DNA of 64,000 nucleotides from Trichoplusia ni (GCF_003590095.1 NC_039483.1:16430001-16494000); one strand, 5' to 3'. Positions 37,801 to 50,366 are shown, counted from the stretch's first letter. Program-made: numbers and translations. The notes: generated by a model not told the origin, from the letters alone.

Positions 37801-40429
37801 TAGTGATATTTTCCGGACACCCTTTGCTTAGACAATAAAAGTAATATGTAAGACTTGTAAAAACGTACATAAAATAACGTAGAGAAACTTTAAACATTAA
37901 AAGCAGTTTGTATAGGTAAACTTTGGAGTCTAAACCGCTTGGACTAGATCACGACTATCAATCTCTTTCAAAGAAACAGTGAATTTATTTAGTTGGCAAA
38001 AAAATTAAACTTACCTCAACTGTTAAGAGGTACTTAGTTCGCCCGGACAGCTAGTATATTATAATTATATGATACAAGGATAGACTTGGACGAAAAATAT
38101 AGCTTGCTAGGTCTAGATGCGAAAGGCAGAGGACAGCAGTGGATCGTGGTAGTGTCAGTTCATTGAGTAAAATATGAGCTGATGCGTCATTAACTCCTGT
38201 TCTATTTGAATCTAGAGTGGCAATCCCAATACATGTGAGAACACAGTTCATTAATATGAAATTAATTGTATAGAAGCCCAATACATGTCTTGTAGGTTGT
38301 TGATATTTCAATCTAAATTAGATATTAAATTGTTAAGGTAAACTATAGTTTGGATTAGAATTCAATCAAGTTCTTATTTCGACCTTATATTTCCTTATTT
38401 CCAAAATATAGGCAATAAAATTTCAAGATTGTTTTTTTACTTAAGATTTAAATATTTGCATTTAGCACAAATGATTGCTTGCATTAACCTCTAAACCGAG
38501 AAGGCTGTAGGAACAATAAATACATATAAAGCTAACCAAACAAAAGGATTGCCTCATTTATTTTAATAGCCATGAAAAATTTAATGCCAATATTTTCACA
38601 CCTCAAAATTTATGAATGCAATTCGATTTAAAATTTTATTGTATTTTACACACCTGACAAATAATGAATGCATAGAAATAAGGATGTCTGTATTAATCCT
38701 TCAAAATTTACTTGTTGTGCTATAAAACTAATGGCTTTTACACCTACCATCGTCTATCAAATTAAGGCTCATTTAAGTAGGCGAGATATCGTGCTGATTG
38801 CTGTACATTGCGGAGTCGGGTAGCTATGATATAAAAAGTGATATAACATAACCGGCAATGTACCGTACCTTCGCGATATTTCTCATAAAGCATTAGAATT
38901 GTTGTATTCGTGATAAAGATAATTCCACATCTGCAATTGTTTTACTGAAAGTCCTTTGCGATAGCCCACGAGAGCCCCCACCTTATACATAAATTAATTT
39001 TGTAATTTATACACATATACATTTATAATTATGCATACATATAATCAAATCAGGGTCAATGTTAAGTTTAAATGAAAATACAAAAGAATAAATTCCGATC
39101 ATTTACATAAAAAAATGTATTCATACGGAATTTCGGTGATCTTTTGTAATTAGCAATCATAAGAATTTTTATTTGTTGTAGGTAATTATTCTAACAGTAT
39201 TTTTTATAATACAGTCTTGAGTAATTAATTTGACTCTTTAGAATTTATAATTGGAAAACCCCTAATTGCAATTAATAGTTTATTAAATTTGTCGTTGAAT
39301 TCTTTATAATAGTTTTTTTTTCATCACTGTTTACCGTCCATTTTTAGTCACCAAGATAAAAGAAAAAATACGTTTCCAATACTTTTTAAATATATCTATT
39401 TTTTTTTGTTAACTTCGTTATTTATTAGTTACCTACAAGAATTAATAAACAGAATACTCGTGTAATTAGAAGTAACCGTGATAGATTTAGATTTAACAAT
39501 ATCCATAACAAATGCGATTACGAAAAAAACACGTTTAATTACAATTATCACTCTTTAAATACAATGAAGCAAGATTACTCGGAATTAGTGAGGATATTGT
39601 GCCCTTCCGTTTTGGGCATGGTGGTTGTGAACTTTCGGTTTTATTGTTATTGAATATAAACTTTGATTCTAAAATTTGATTGATCAAATCATTGGCGTAT
39701 CATTATCTTTTATTTCAAAATGAGAACGAAATGAGACTATACTTCGTGCAGTGGTTCCTGTATGGTGGTTCCAATCAGGGATTCTATAAATGAACTAAAA
39801 ACAATGCCTTGCCTGTCACCCGGGACTTTTATTTTAGGGGAGAAGATCGTACCTACTCGGGCGCTTCTCTGCGCTACCCTATCTTACGAAAGCATATTTA
39901 GAGCTCGTACTTTCATCGTCCCGCGTACTAAGCTACCTTCTTCAGGGACATGACAGCCGAAAGCACGATGACGTCAACGCCTCACAACACCGACACATAC
40001 CTAAGGATATTACTTAACTCTTTAAGCTACTATTGAACGTTACTTACAAAACACTAAGATTAATTAATTTATGCAATGACACCGGAAATTAATCTTTGTC
40101 CTACTAACAACGCTAAAGACCGGTGGCATTTATATCGCTGTTCAAAAACAAGAATATTTGCCCTTGACCCAAAGACCATGAAAACAAAATATACAATTTC
40201 ATCTGATCGCAATCATATAAATTAAAATGCAGATACGTGTTATGTAGTAGAATTGACCTTCAAATTATGTAAATAAAAAATGGAAAACTAGTTTCGTTGT
40301 TACGTTTTCTAAAAATAAATATTTACGTGTAATAATATATATCACGATATTTTTATAATAGAAAAGTTGTTTTTTTTACTTACCGCTGTTGCGTTCCATA
40401 AATTTTCTGTAGGAATCTACGATCGACAT
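31802..40429 (-). CDS. ELOVL family very-long-chain fatty-acid elongase (gene D), 273 aa
   Basis: Coding exons on the minus strand are 40429-40384, 34137-33947, 33610-33530, 33298-33136, 32866-32730 and 32005-31802. Introns are GT-AG with phases 1,0,0,1,0. The first coding exon has 46 nt rather than 61, so the N-terminus MSIVDSYRKFMERNS is five residues shorter than in A to C. Exon 2 begins DPRTENWWLMSGPGP. Motifs: KIIELLDT (118-125), HLYHH (141-145), LPGGH, HIIMYTYY (175-182) and TTLQLIQF (202-209). The last five residues KDKEC fit the KxKxx ER-retrieval signal. It has the most canonical family sequence of the four and the longest intron 1 (6.2 kb). An acceptor just upstream of the ATG (exon start 40452) shows at least one further 5' exon. 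If that exon ends at 63298, an in-frame ATG there would add ten residues. Expected role: ER 3-ketoacyl-CoA synthase. Confidence 0.95.
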
Positions 40430-40452
40430 CGTGGAGTTGTGTGTGGTGTGAC
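40430..40452 (-). promoter_or_regulatory. 5' leader part of gene D coding exon 1, with upstream splice acceptor
   Basis: The minus strand shows a long pyrimidine run followed by CAG immediately before 40452, a strong 3' splice site 23 nt upstream of the gene D ATG. The stretch 40452-40430 has no stop codon in the frame of the ATG. The transcript therefore probably begins further right, beyond a large intron. Confidence 0.6.
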
Positions 40453-41919
40453 CTGAAAAAAAAAACGCACTTAAATTAAACTTTAACATAAAATAAATAA
40501 TTATGGAAATAAAATTAAAAAAAACGTGTATTTTTTAAGTCATTGACTTCGTAAAAAATTTACATAAAAATTAAAGGACCATTTTTTTTCAGCCAATTTC
40601 AAAACAATTTAAATTCAAATATAATTAAAAGATACAAATTTAAAAATACAACGCACTTTCCCACTAAAAACGAAACACCACAAAAAAGTTTGGCTCAACT
40701 TGAAAACCGTCAACGCACTGGCAGTTTAAAAAAAGCAAACCGCAGGACGAAACGCACTACTCAGTCAAACTACGATTGAAAACTGGCATTCAAACAAAAT
40801 TGAGCATTAAAAGTAAATTAGTTTATTGCGAAAACATATCGTTGACCTTGAGTTGACACTGGCCCACTTGTTTTCCGTCATAAGCCTATCTGCTATCAAC
40901 AATTAGGGATGTTAATGGTCATTTTTTTCTTTCGTTCTTATATGAAAAGCTAGTTCAGTCTTTGCTCTTTGATCCCTTTGTTAAAGGACAAAACAGTTTC
41001 GAAAACTTTTAAATAATGCCTCGTTTTTGCAAAACGTTACTTTGTGTTGTCATAAGCTATTTTTTTAGCGTAGCGTAGATGAAATAAACGATCGTCGTAA
41101 GAATTTTAATAAAAATAATCGCTGATAATTTAATTCTCCTTGTTATGTTTTATTTTAGTTTATTCTTGCTGGTTTCCTTAATCGTAGTTTCAAACAATAC
41201 ATTTCAAATTTTGTCATATTTAGTACGACTAACGTTGAAAAACTTGCAAAAAAAGACAGAGACTCAAATAGCCTGTTATAATTTAAAAAAATATTATAAT
41301 AACGAGTTGGTTGGAGGTCAATAACACTAGTTTTTAAAGATGTAAAAAAATATTATTTTAAAATGGACATTCATTGCAATTACTTATATTTCTGCAAATG
41401 CTTTGACTTCCATTGTATTTTTGAACGTTTTCAATGAAATAATTACTTATGGATCTCTTTCATTTTTTGATAGGATTTCTTTTTTGACATTATTTCCATA
41501 CAATTTATTTTGAAATTATTGCAAATATTTTACAAATAAATCATGCATATTTGGAAACGCATTTATTGCATCGATTGTTCCGGAAACATTCCAATAATTA
41601 CGTAATGTTTTATCTTTAACGATTGTAATTAGCTAACATTATAATAATTAAGAAATTCCTCAAGGCTTAATTTCATTATTAGACATTATTGTAGCAATCA
41701 TTCAAAAAACATTTGTGTAGAAATTTGATTAGCGACATTTTATTATTTCTAATTTTATTTATGCAGGATAATTGATTAGAGTGATGATATTTCACTTAGT
41801 AACACGATAAACTTTATCATTTTAGGTTGAGGAAGTTACGTATACGGGTTTTTTTTTAAATTACATTACTTTTTATGTTAGTTACCTATAATAATATTGA
41901 TTAATATAACAAAATAATA

Positions 41920-41979
41920 TCATCATCATCATCGTCAGCCCACATTCGTCCACTGCTGGACATAGGCCTTCCCAAATGC
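41920..41979 (-). mobile_element. RTE-like LINE 3' end with (GAT)n tail
   Basis: The minus strand encodes AFGKAYVQQWTNVG and then TGA. A microsatellite-like tail of gat repeats (41920-41933) follows directly. The ..EAYVQQW..G-stop plus GAT-tail arrangement is the usual terminus of RTE-type non-LTR elements. Only the last residues are preserved. Confidence 0.75.
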
Positions 41980-42197
41980 ACGTCATCAAGATAAAATAAT
42001 ATTTAAAGTAAAGTTCGGCAACGACCGGAGTCCTTAATCATCAGTTGACGCGGGTGGCTTTTCAAGTCGAATAGTTTTATGAAGTTGTGATGGCCTTGTT
42101 GTAATGCTAAAGGATATTTTCAGACCCATTCCAACGCACATTTTGATAACTATTATATTTTTATCAGCGACCTCGTTTTAAAGGATATATATTTATG

Positions 42198-42291
42198 GTT
42201 GTGGAAGCGTAACAGGGCAAGACCAGCCCTGCAATAGCATCTTTCTTCCGCACTCTCAGTAATTAGACTTGGAGACGTGGCAGTAGACCCT
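42198..42291. repeat. Short dispersed repeat, reverse copy of 1421-1513
   Basis: Starts ggttgtggaagcgtaacagg and ends near gtggcagtagaccct. Read in reverse complement, both ends match the 1421-1513 copy and the length is nearly equal. Confidence 0.5.
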
Positions 42292-43377
42292 TAGTACACA
42301 TGTCATAATTACGGATTTTTATTGGAACGAACAGCTTAAATTGCTTTTCGAAAACCGGTATCGGTATTTTCAAAAATATTCATCGATAGAACAAACCTTT
42401 ATCAGGTGAGACAGGGTTACACGCATCCACGAGCTTCGCAACCGTTTAAGTACTTTTGTTTCAATATAAACCATTGTTCTAAACAAATACTAAATATTGC
42501 AAGTATGTAATAACATCACGATAACGTAATATTATATTATCACACTTTAAAAGGACAATAAAATGCGATTTAAAAAGCCATATAAAAACGATATTCATTT
42601 TTTATCTGAGCATATTTTTTTTCTGATAAGATTCCATTGTTCTCTTTTTATAGGTACGTACGAATGATATTGAAATTATACCTCATTAAATGCAGATTTA
42701 CAAGTTCCGAAATTTATATTCTATTTTATTTTTCCATTGTTTCATAATGTACATCATTCATTTCATAATCGGCTACTTAAGAATATACATATATTATAAA
42801 AGGAGAAAATTGTCTCCAGCCGTAGTCGCAATTTCATTTCGATGAATGTCGCCCAAGTGGTAAATATGTGAAAGTAAGGTCTCCTGTTTTAGTTCTTTTT
42901 TTTTCAAAATATTTGAGTGCGTAAACCACAAAACAATAAACAGTTTTGTATTCAATTCTTTTGTTTTTATGCAGAAATGTAAGTCAGCTTAAGAAATATT
43001 GTTTGACATATATTTATTTCCTTTGATCAAATGTAAAATAAAATAATGTCGAAAAAAGTATCACATAAATTCATACCCATAAAAATGAAAAGTTTTGAAA
43101 AACCAATTACGCAAAATAATAATCAACGCGTCCAGATCATAACATTAAAATGTTGTAATCACATTATGAAACAATAAATTCTCCGAAACGTCTGGCAAGT
43201 GTGGCAAATTAATGATTTTGGAGATTACCACTTAATATTAGGTAATTAAGAAGTAATTGTTACTGTTAGTAGTTTCATTATGAAATGAGGAAATAATACA
43301 TTTTTTGAAAATTTTTGGATGGTATATAATGTACTGAAAGAATTGATCTCTGCTCAGATAGATGAGAGACAAAGTTA

Positions 43378-43545
43378 CAGCGCCAAACCTAAACGTGTCT
43401 CGGGTTCAATCCCTGTTTGTGTCACACGAATGCTTATTCTGATTTCTAGGTGTCTTTGTGTATGTGACTTGAATGTTAGTGGAGCCCCCAGCAACACAAT
43501 TATATTCCTTAATGTAAAAGTCGTTCTTTTTTGGAAATTCTAGCT
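43378..43545 (+). mobile_element. tRNA-derived SINE, copy 1 of a common family
   Basis: Box B ctcgggttcaatccc is followed by a body with tgtctttgtgtatgtgactt and a 3' end with aagtcgttc. The same body recurs at 46627-46862 and 50030-50255 (minus) and at 55120-55335 and 58178-58293 (plus), which establishes the family. Confidence 0.65.
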
Positions 43546-44696
43546 GATGTTCTTATGCTTTAGAATACCTGGTAAATGCTGATGAATGAAACTTAACCTG
43601 TATTTATAAGAAACTTAGAGAGTTGCTCAAATGTGAATCTAAAAAGGCTCTACACTACAAAAAAGCTAATATAAAAAAGCTAAGATAAGCGATGTTTCGC
43701 AAAAAAAAGAAGATATTTGTGTTTTATTAGTTTCCATTACTTCCAGTATGCTTTTAACAGACATGCAAATTTTATACAAACAGTAAAATTGATATAGCAA
43801 ATTAAATTTCGACCACAAGGAATTGTTTCAACACTACGTTAATTGTGAAGAAATAAAAACGGAACAACAATGCTTTTCCACTTAGTCTTTCTTCATTCCA
43901 ACGCTGATTATTTCACTGGGATTTTACTCAAGGAAAATTATACCTTTATCTACTACAAATAAGGTTCTTTTTCATGTTCTTCGTCTAGGTGAGATACGAC
44001 TGTTTATGATTTAGTAAGGTTCGTTGTCGTGAGAATATGGCTAAGGTTATTAGGTCTTGGTACAAGACTAGTTCTTTTACCAAGTAGTTTGTCAGTTTAG
44101 ATTGTTTCCTTTTTACATAAAAACTGGTTTTCAATATTGTCTTGATAGTTGGCATGATTTTGACGTGGTTTGCTGAGAAGTTTCATGTGCAAGGCTTGTA
44201 GAGTCTTGAAATAATTGCTCTAAGAATATTTGAACAGTCAAATATTCTTGAACGCTGCCTTTAAATGACTTAAATATTAAGAGCGACTTAAAAGAAAGGG
44301 TTCAGCGTCAGTAAACCATTTAAATTTCTCCGAGCGGTAAAGCTGATTGAATCCTCCAATCTCCAATGCATTGAACTAAAAAGTCAAAGTCATTTATCAC
44401 GAGTCGAATTAGATGCGACACCTTGGACTGAATTATATTTATTTTTCGTCGAGGTTCAGTCGGTCCTAATAAGTTTGGCGACACCATTATTTCCTTCACA
44501 TTACTCTATTCGTACAATGTAATGGTGCTTTGCTTTACTTCTACTCTACTTCATTATTAAAACAAATGACGTTCCTGTACCCGGTCATCAGTAAATTATT
44601 TTAAGATGACAATTATTAACTTCATCAATAAAACATGTCAACAAACGGTCAGACAAACAGAATTTTTCCGATTATAAAATTGCAAAACGTCTCTAT

Positions 44697-44999
44697 TCAT
44701 TTCACCAAGTCAAGGCTTGAATGCATTTGAATATAAACATGTTTGTTTTTTATGTAAAACATGCTTTTGAGCGCGTCTTTGCTTCGTTTAGCGGTGACTC
44801 TTCTACTTGTGAAGCTTGTTGTAGTCCTGCAAACTAGTAGATTGCTATCGCTGATCTTATCAGTAGCTCGGTGAAACTGTTCTACTAAGCTATCTATCTT
44901 AGTCCACTCCCTGAAGTTCCTGATGATTGTCCCGCGGTTTTGCTTACGTTGATGTCCTAAAAACTCTACATATTGGATCAAGTTGTCAGTTGGCACCAC
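44697..44999 (-). other. Unrecognised open frame without ATG near its start
   Basis: An open frame of about 100 codons with balanced composition (segments such as NFREWTKIDSLVEQFHRA) beginning at GTG. No motif is recognised. A weak TTTAG acceptor lies just upstream. It could be a fragment of an unknown transposon, an exon of an unrelated gene, or chance. Function unknown. Confidence 0.2.
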
Positions 45000-46261
45000 G
45001 TTTGCACTAAACTTTATGTATATTTACATCTCATAATATGACTTATCAATGAATAAATCTAACTTAATATGAGAATTCATGGTTCTGGTGGCCGACATGA
45101 CCAGTCTTAAAGTACTTGTAACACATTTGTGGAATCCTGCACACTACAAAGCCAAGATTTACCGGTGTTTTTCTTCAACAAGTACAAGATTACTAAAAGA
45201 GCTCATATTACCGATCGGTGTACATTATTTGTGCAGACATAAAAAATGTGTCGTGGTGGCTTTACGGCTCTATGATTTTTATACACGAAGTATGCGTTCA
45301 ACCCCATTCAAATATGTAGCAATGTGGCTTTTTCAAGTTAGCGTGGTGATGATGCTCAATGAAAACTAACCCTATGCAGTTGAATGCCTTTGACTAGCTG
45401 TGGGACGTCTATAAGCTGGTACTATAGGTACAAAAAATAGTAATTACTTTTATAAATTATGTTGATAACCAAGTAGGATGCAGTTAATATTATTGTAAGC
45501 CAATAAGGAATGTACATTTGAATCGTTATCTAAGAGTCAATCTAGTGATTATAAGGCGTGGGTTTTCAGACGAGGTAGCAACCAGACTTAGGATGTACTT
45601 AACAGATGAAAAGGTGACTTTTTGTATACTATTTTTGGTTTGCTTTGGCATTCTGAAGACATCCCATGAATTATCTATTCAATAGTTTTTTCTCTTATAC
45701 AGAGACAATACTTTGCAGAGCAATTAGAGGGTCAATTTTTTAGTTCTTTAAGTAGCATAAGAAGATTTATATTTTGAAAAATTCTTTCATTACGAACAAT
45801 TAACCTAAGGTTAGATATGTAACAATAGTTAAAGTTTTTACTGATATACGAAAATAGGTGTTAAGCAACTGTACAAAAACAAAAATTCAAAACATTGACT
45901 TAATTCATTTATTTTTTATTAAAAAAAAATGGAGTTAGAGAATCATGAACCGTATAAAAAGTATCAAAGAGACATTGTTTTTTCAGCAACGTCAAACCAT
46001 TTACCAACCATTAGATCTTTAGGTTTTTAATTCAAAATCTGTTTAATAACAAAATTTGAAAATAGCTTTTGCTGGCTTATTAAATTCCGTAAAGGTGTAT
46101 TCAAAATCGTGTTTACTTCGGTGCCGGTGGTCGGAAAATCGACATCCGTGTATTCAAAATCGGTCAATTGATATAGCTATTAAAACATAATAGCGTACCC
46201 AGGGAAATTAGATTGCATTTGACATGAGTATGCAACGGCAATAGACATGAATCTATACTTC

Positions 46262-46500
46262 TATATCTATACTAATATATAAAGCTGAAGAGTTTGTTTG
46301 TTTGAACGCGCTAATCTCAGAAATTACTGGTCCGAATTGAAAAAATATTTTTGTGTTGAATAGACCACTCATCGAGGAAGGCTTTAGGCTATAAACCATC
46401 ACGCTGCGACTAATAGTCAGGAGCGAAGATACAATTGAAAATGTGAAAAAAACAGGGCCGGTATAAATCATAACTTATATCTTCTACCCACAGCTAGTTT
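46262..46500 (-). mobile_element. Inverted copy of the 6088-type retroposon-like repeat
   Basis: The plus strand begins atctatactaatatataaag and passes gtttgtttgtttgaacgcgc, then ggctataaaccatcacgctg. All are reverse complements of the 6088-6352 copy. It ends near ccacagctagtt. Non-coding. Confidence 0.7.
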
Positions 46501-46626
46501 TAAATAAATACCTATGGTCCATTCTTAATCTTTGGGCCTCGAACCCTAATAACCGTCAATATTGAGGTTAAGTACAGATGCAAGAACCCTTGTTGGTGCA
46601 GGAGTTAATCAATTTTACCGGTGACC

Positions 46627-46862
46627 ATTTTTTTTAGAATTTTTTTCTCACAAAAACGACTCCCGCACTAAGGAATTAATTCCTTGTCTCGCGGGGGATT
46701 TCACAAACATTCAAATCACATGCACAAAGGCACCCAGACTCAGAACAAACATTCGTGAATCACACAAACGCTTGTCCTACGTGGGAATCGAAGCCGCGAC
46801 ACGTCGCGCTCAGTGGGCTTGGCTTGGGGACCTCAATCACTGAGCTATCCGTAAACTCAATT
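46627..46862 (-). mobile_element. tRNA-derived SINE, nearly complete copy
   Basis: On the minus strand, box A is within cggatagctcagtgattg and box B within gcggcttcgattcccacg. The body contains gacaaggaattaattccttag and ends gcgggagtcgtttttgtgag. It is the best-preserved member of the family that includes 43378, 50030, 55120 and 58178. Confidence 0.75.
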
Positions 46863-48058
46863 TTCCTTTAGCTTAACGATGCGGAGTCCAGTGGTCCCGT
46901 CACACTCGACTCTTTTAATAAGTCTTTCATTTCTGTACAATGTATGGGTGATTTATGCGAGGAACAATATTATATGACGTCAAACAGGTAGCTTACAATA
47001 ACATTACACTCAAAAGAAGTTAAATATGCTTACAATGTACCTACTTATGACGGTGAAGTTAGCTCAAGTGGTAAGTAAACGCATAAGATTATAGTTGAAG
47101 CAAGGTTGTTGATCCTTTTTTTCATTATTTTAAATATACTTAAGATTTGAAAGAGCTAAAATACTGCGTAGATATAAAAATCTTTATTAGAAATGAAAAT
47201 CATAAACTTTTGGAACACCTGATTTATTTAAATTTTGATACATCCTTGAATTCCGCAATCATGGGGATCATCGTTCATGTACAAAATAATGTGACATAGG
47301 AATTATTCAATCAACAACATTTTTCGGAAAATTTCTTCTTTGAGATTCTCTACAGTTTCTAAGATTTTCTTATGAAAGTCTGCCCCAAGCCAAAGGAGAG
47401 ACGCAGACTAGGATATAGTATGTTGCAAATTGCATACTCAAGTCAACCAGAATGAAACGAAATAAAAAAATAAACTGAGATCCAGCCTCCTATTTTAATT
47501 AGCCTTATTAAGATGGCGAACGTTCTTAACGTATTTAGATTTAAAGACGAATCCTTTTAACAGTTTTGAGAGATTCACTTTGTAAGAATACTTAGTAATA
47601 TTAAGTACCATCCTAATAATCTTAATATAGAACTACTAATTAAGTATTACGACATAGCATTAACACGTCTGAGTGCGTGTCAGTGACATTACAATAGTTA
47701 AAGGTACTAAATAGGTATGTAATAGCGGATAAGAGCGAGCAGCCTTGATTTGATAGCTGTCAGCTGAGTTTGGCTGAGTTATTGGTTATGTGACGAACGA
47801 GGATGAAGCTTGTCGTTAAATTGATTTTTGAATAGAGACGTTTGTCTGTGTGTAAAGTGGGGTGATATAGGGCCTATTGCTACGTCTTAAATTAAAATTT
47901 AATAAAATGTATATTAATAAGTAAGTAAGCAATATTAAGAAATTTATTCTTCGTATTCCTTTTAAAATAACGATGCTATAAGGCTAAATTTGAAATTCCA
48001 TGTATTCATGGTTTTCAATTGCCTTTACGATTATAAGCAAAATAACTGCCGTTCCGTG

Positions 48059-48254
48059 TTTCAAGGTGTCGCTAGCTCTGAGGTCCCGGGTTCGATCCCC
48101 GGTCGGGTCAATATAAAAATTTACATTTCTACATTGTCTCGGGTCTGGGTGTTTGTGGTACCTTCGTTGTATCTGAATTCCATAACACAAGTGTTTTAGC
48201 AACTTACTATAGGTTCAGAACAATGAAAGTGATGTTGTCCGCATTTATTTATTT
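48059..48254 (+). mobile_element. tRNA-derived SINE (family 2), truncated head
   Basis: From gtttcaaggtgtcgctagct onward it matches 50393-50590 closely, including box B gggttcgatccccgg and the 3' end gtgatgttgtccgcatttat. It lacks the box A half present in the other copy, so it is 5' truncated. The surrounding open frames on both strands are by-products of this SINE and are not genes. Confidence 0.75.
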
Positions 48255-48849
48255 AAATCGAATTATTCAGGGAACATGCATGAGAAACAATCGTTAAGAG
48301 ACGCTTATTATCTACCATCAAAAAAACAGTCGAGAATGTAAGAATAAAGTTAATTATTTTCTTACTTTATAGAGTTAAAAGAGTATCTAGTACTAATCGG
48401 ATTTTAAACCGTCGTTAGTGTTTATACCAAGAACTCAGACATAATCGTGTCATAAATATCAAATTAAAACTTGTGAATACAAACGGATACATTTGCATAC
48501 CTGTTAATACTAATATGTGATTTCACTACTTTTAAACATGAGAAAATAAACTACAGGCTGTTATTAAACTAACCCTTGTCATACATAGTTCCCTTTAAAG
48601 GCAAAATGTATACTTAATTAAATACTAAGCTTCAATTTCTTAACCACTCAATTACGCCTAACCATCTATTATGACAAACAAAGAATAATTTCTTCATAAA
48701 AAATTAAAGAGTACGGAGGAAACAATGATAAATGGGCAGTAGACTTGGTACAAGTAAATTGCCCTTTACCTCGCTGTAACAACCAGCTGTGTTGCTTTAA
48801 ATGGCATTTACCAGTAAGAGCTCGCCTGTTGGTTTTGTGTGCATAGAAT

Positions 48850-49045
48850 GCCATGAGGCCTCCTTTTTTCGGATGTTATATCATCAATCGAAAATCAAAT
48901 GACTTCTTCCGCTTTGGGTTGAGTGGAAGGCCCGAAGGGAATGTCAGACTTCTACTGATTAAAACCATTGAACCCAATGGAACGCATGTTGCTTCCTTGT
49001 GTAACGCTTTCAGACAATCCCACTGCCTCGGCAGGATCTCATGAT
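48850..49045 (+). repeat. Dispersed repeat of the ggcccgaagggaatgtcaga type
   Basis: Contains gaaggcccgaaggga, then gtcagacttctactga and aacgctttcagacaatccc. This resembles a widespread lepidopteran intronic repeat. It overlaps open frames on both strands (48669-48854 and 48853-49044) with no recognisable protein. Confidence 0.4.
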
Positions 49046-49384
49046 TGAAGAGGTTCGATTTTCATCAAGGTTTTTTTTCTGATTCTTCGTATGGTTGAAT
49101 TACAACCGTTTGGTATGACGTTGTTTTACGAACCTTTGGAGAATTATCAGATGTTCAACTTTATCTTTTGTTGTGTTTCGGAAAACATGTTAAACTTTTT
49201 CTCGAACACTATTTGTAACCTTTACCAGCCGTTAAATGGTTGCAATTCTGACGGATACGTACTGAGAACATTCCTTTTCATTACAATTTGATCAACAGAT
49301 GAACATTATTATCACATAAGGTAGCGAGAATAATGAGTTACTAAGGAGATTTTGATAAATCAATAAATAGAAAAGAAGACTGGT

Positions 49385-49498
49385 CTATATTTTGCCCAAA
49401 GAATTAGCATTGCCATACAACGTGGCAATGCAGCCAGCCTTCTGGGCACGTTTCCCGACTTTGGCAGGGATGAGGATATCTTTTTTGACGCTTTGTAA
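49385..49498 (+). pseudogene. C-terminal fragment of a LINE reverse transcriptase
   Basis: The frame reads 37 residues and TAA. It contains QRISIAIQRGNAASLLGTFP, a C-terminal signature I associate with lepidopteran non-LTR retrotransposon polyproteins. No upstream part of the protein remains. The AT-rich stretch that follows, to about 49590, is probably the element's 3' UTR. Confidence 0.65.
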
Positions 49499-50029
49499 AT
49501 AATGTATATTTTTCTTTTTATATTGATATAGCTTTCAAAATGTAAATATTAGTTTAGTTTAGTTCCTAGATACCCCTAATTTTAGATGATGAAGATTAAC
49601 TTTGTTTTTCCCAATAAATATTTGGTCGTAAATACTCATAAATAGAAAACTAGTATAGTGGGTATGTAGCTTCTAATACAAATATTGATTCATAAGACTG
49701 GTCTTTAATCACCACGGTAAGCAACTTGACCAAACCTACGTAACGTATTAACAAATACAAAGCTTGAATATTGATCAAATTCTTAAAACAATACTTGATT
49801 TATTTACTTAATTATTTCCGCATAAAAATGTTAATTAGCTATACGAAAAGGTACCTTCACCCAAAGTAATAAAGTTATAGAACGATGCGCATTTTACAGT
49901 TTATCCATCAATTTATAACATTATAAAAAGTTATGTTATATGGCAGATATATAGATCTTCTTTTTAATTCTCTAGAATTTGAATCTCTCTTGCCCCAGAT
50001 GACTTGTTTCTTATTATTTCCTCTTTAAA

Positions 50030-50255
50030 ATACTGACTCCTTGACTAATTTAATACATCGTTGGCAGAAGATTTTACAAACATTAAAATCAAACGCATAA
50101 TAATTAGGTACTTAGTAACCCAAACTCAGAACGAGAATTCGTAGATCGCACAAATGCTTGTCCTACGCGGTGTGTTAGGCCCGCCACCTGTCACTGCTCG
50201 CTTGAGTTTAGCATAGTGACCTAAGTCTTGTCTATCCGTGCAGTCAGCTTCCCCG
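50030..50255 (-). mobile_element. tRNA-derived SINE, diverged copy
   Basis: Same family and orientation as 46627-46862. Shared blocks on the plus strand include ttttacaaacattaaaatca, then acccaaactcagaacgag and cacaaatgcttgtcctacg. The tRNA head is degraded, for example where the expected box B becomes tgttaggcccgcc. Confidence 0.65.
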
Positions 50256-50366
50256 TTAGAGGTAGTGAGCATTAAACCTTTTTACTACACCGGTCTTTCC
50301 GCGTAGTTAAACTACAAGTTACTCAATTCAATTTCATTCGAGATTCTGCGTAAAATACGCATGCAT

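Noticed and set aside
39965..39978. TGACGTCA palindrome (CRE-like) in gene D intron 1
   Set aside because: A single 8-bp motif without clustered sites or position relative to a known start; expected by chance at this scale.
47984..48202. Open frames on both strands at 47984-48202, and 50334-50540 (minus)
   Set aside because: They coincide with the two copies of one tRNA-derived SINE and translate repeat sequence.
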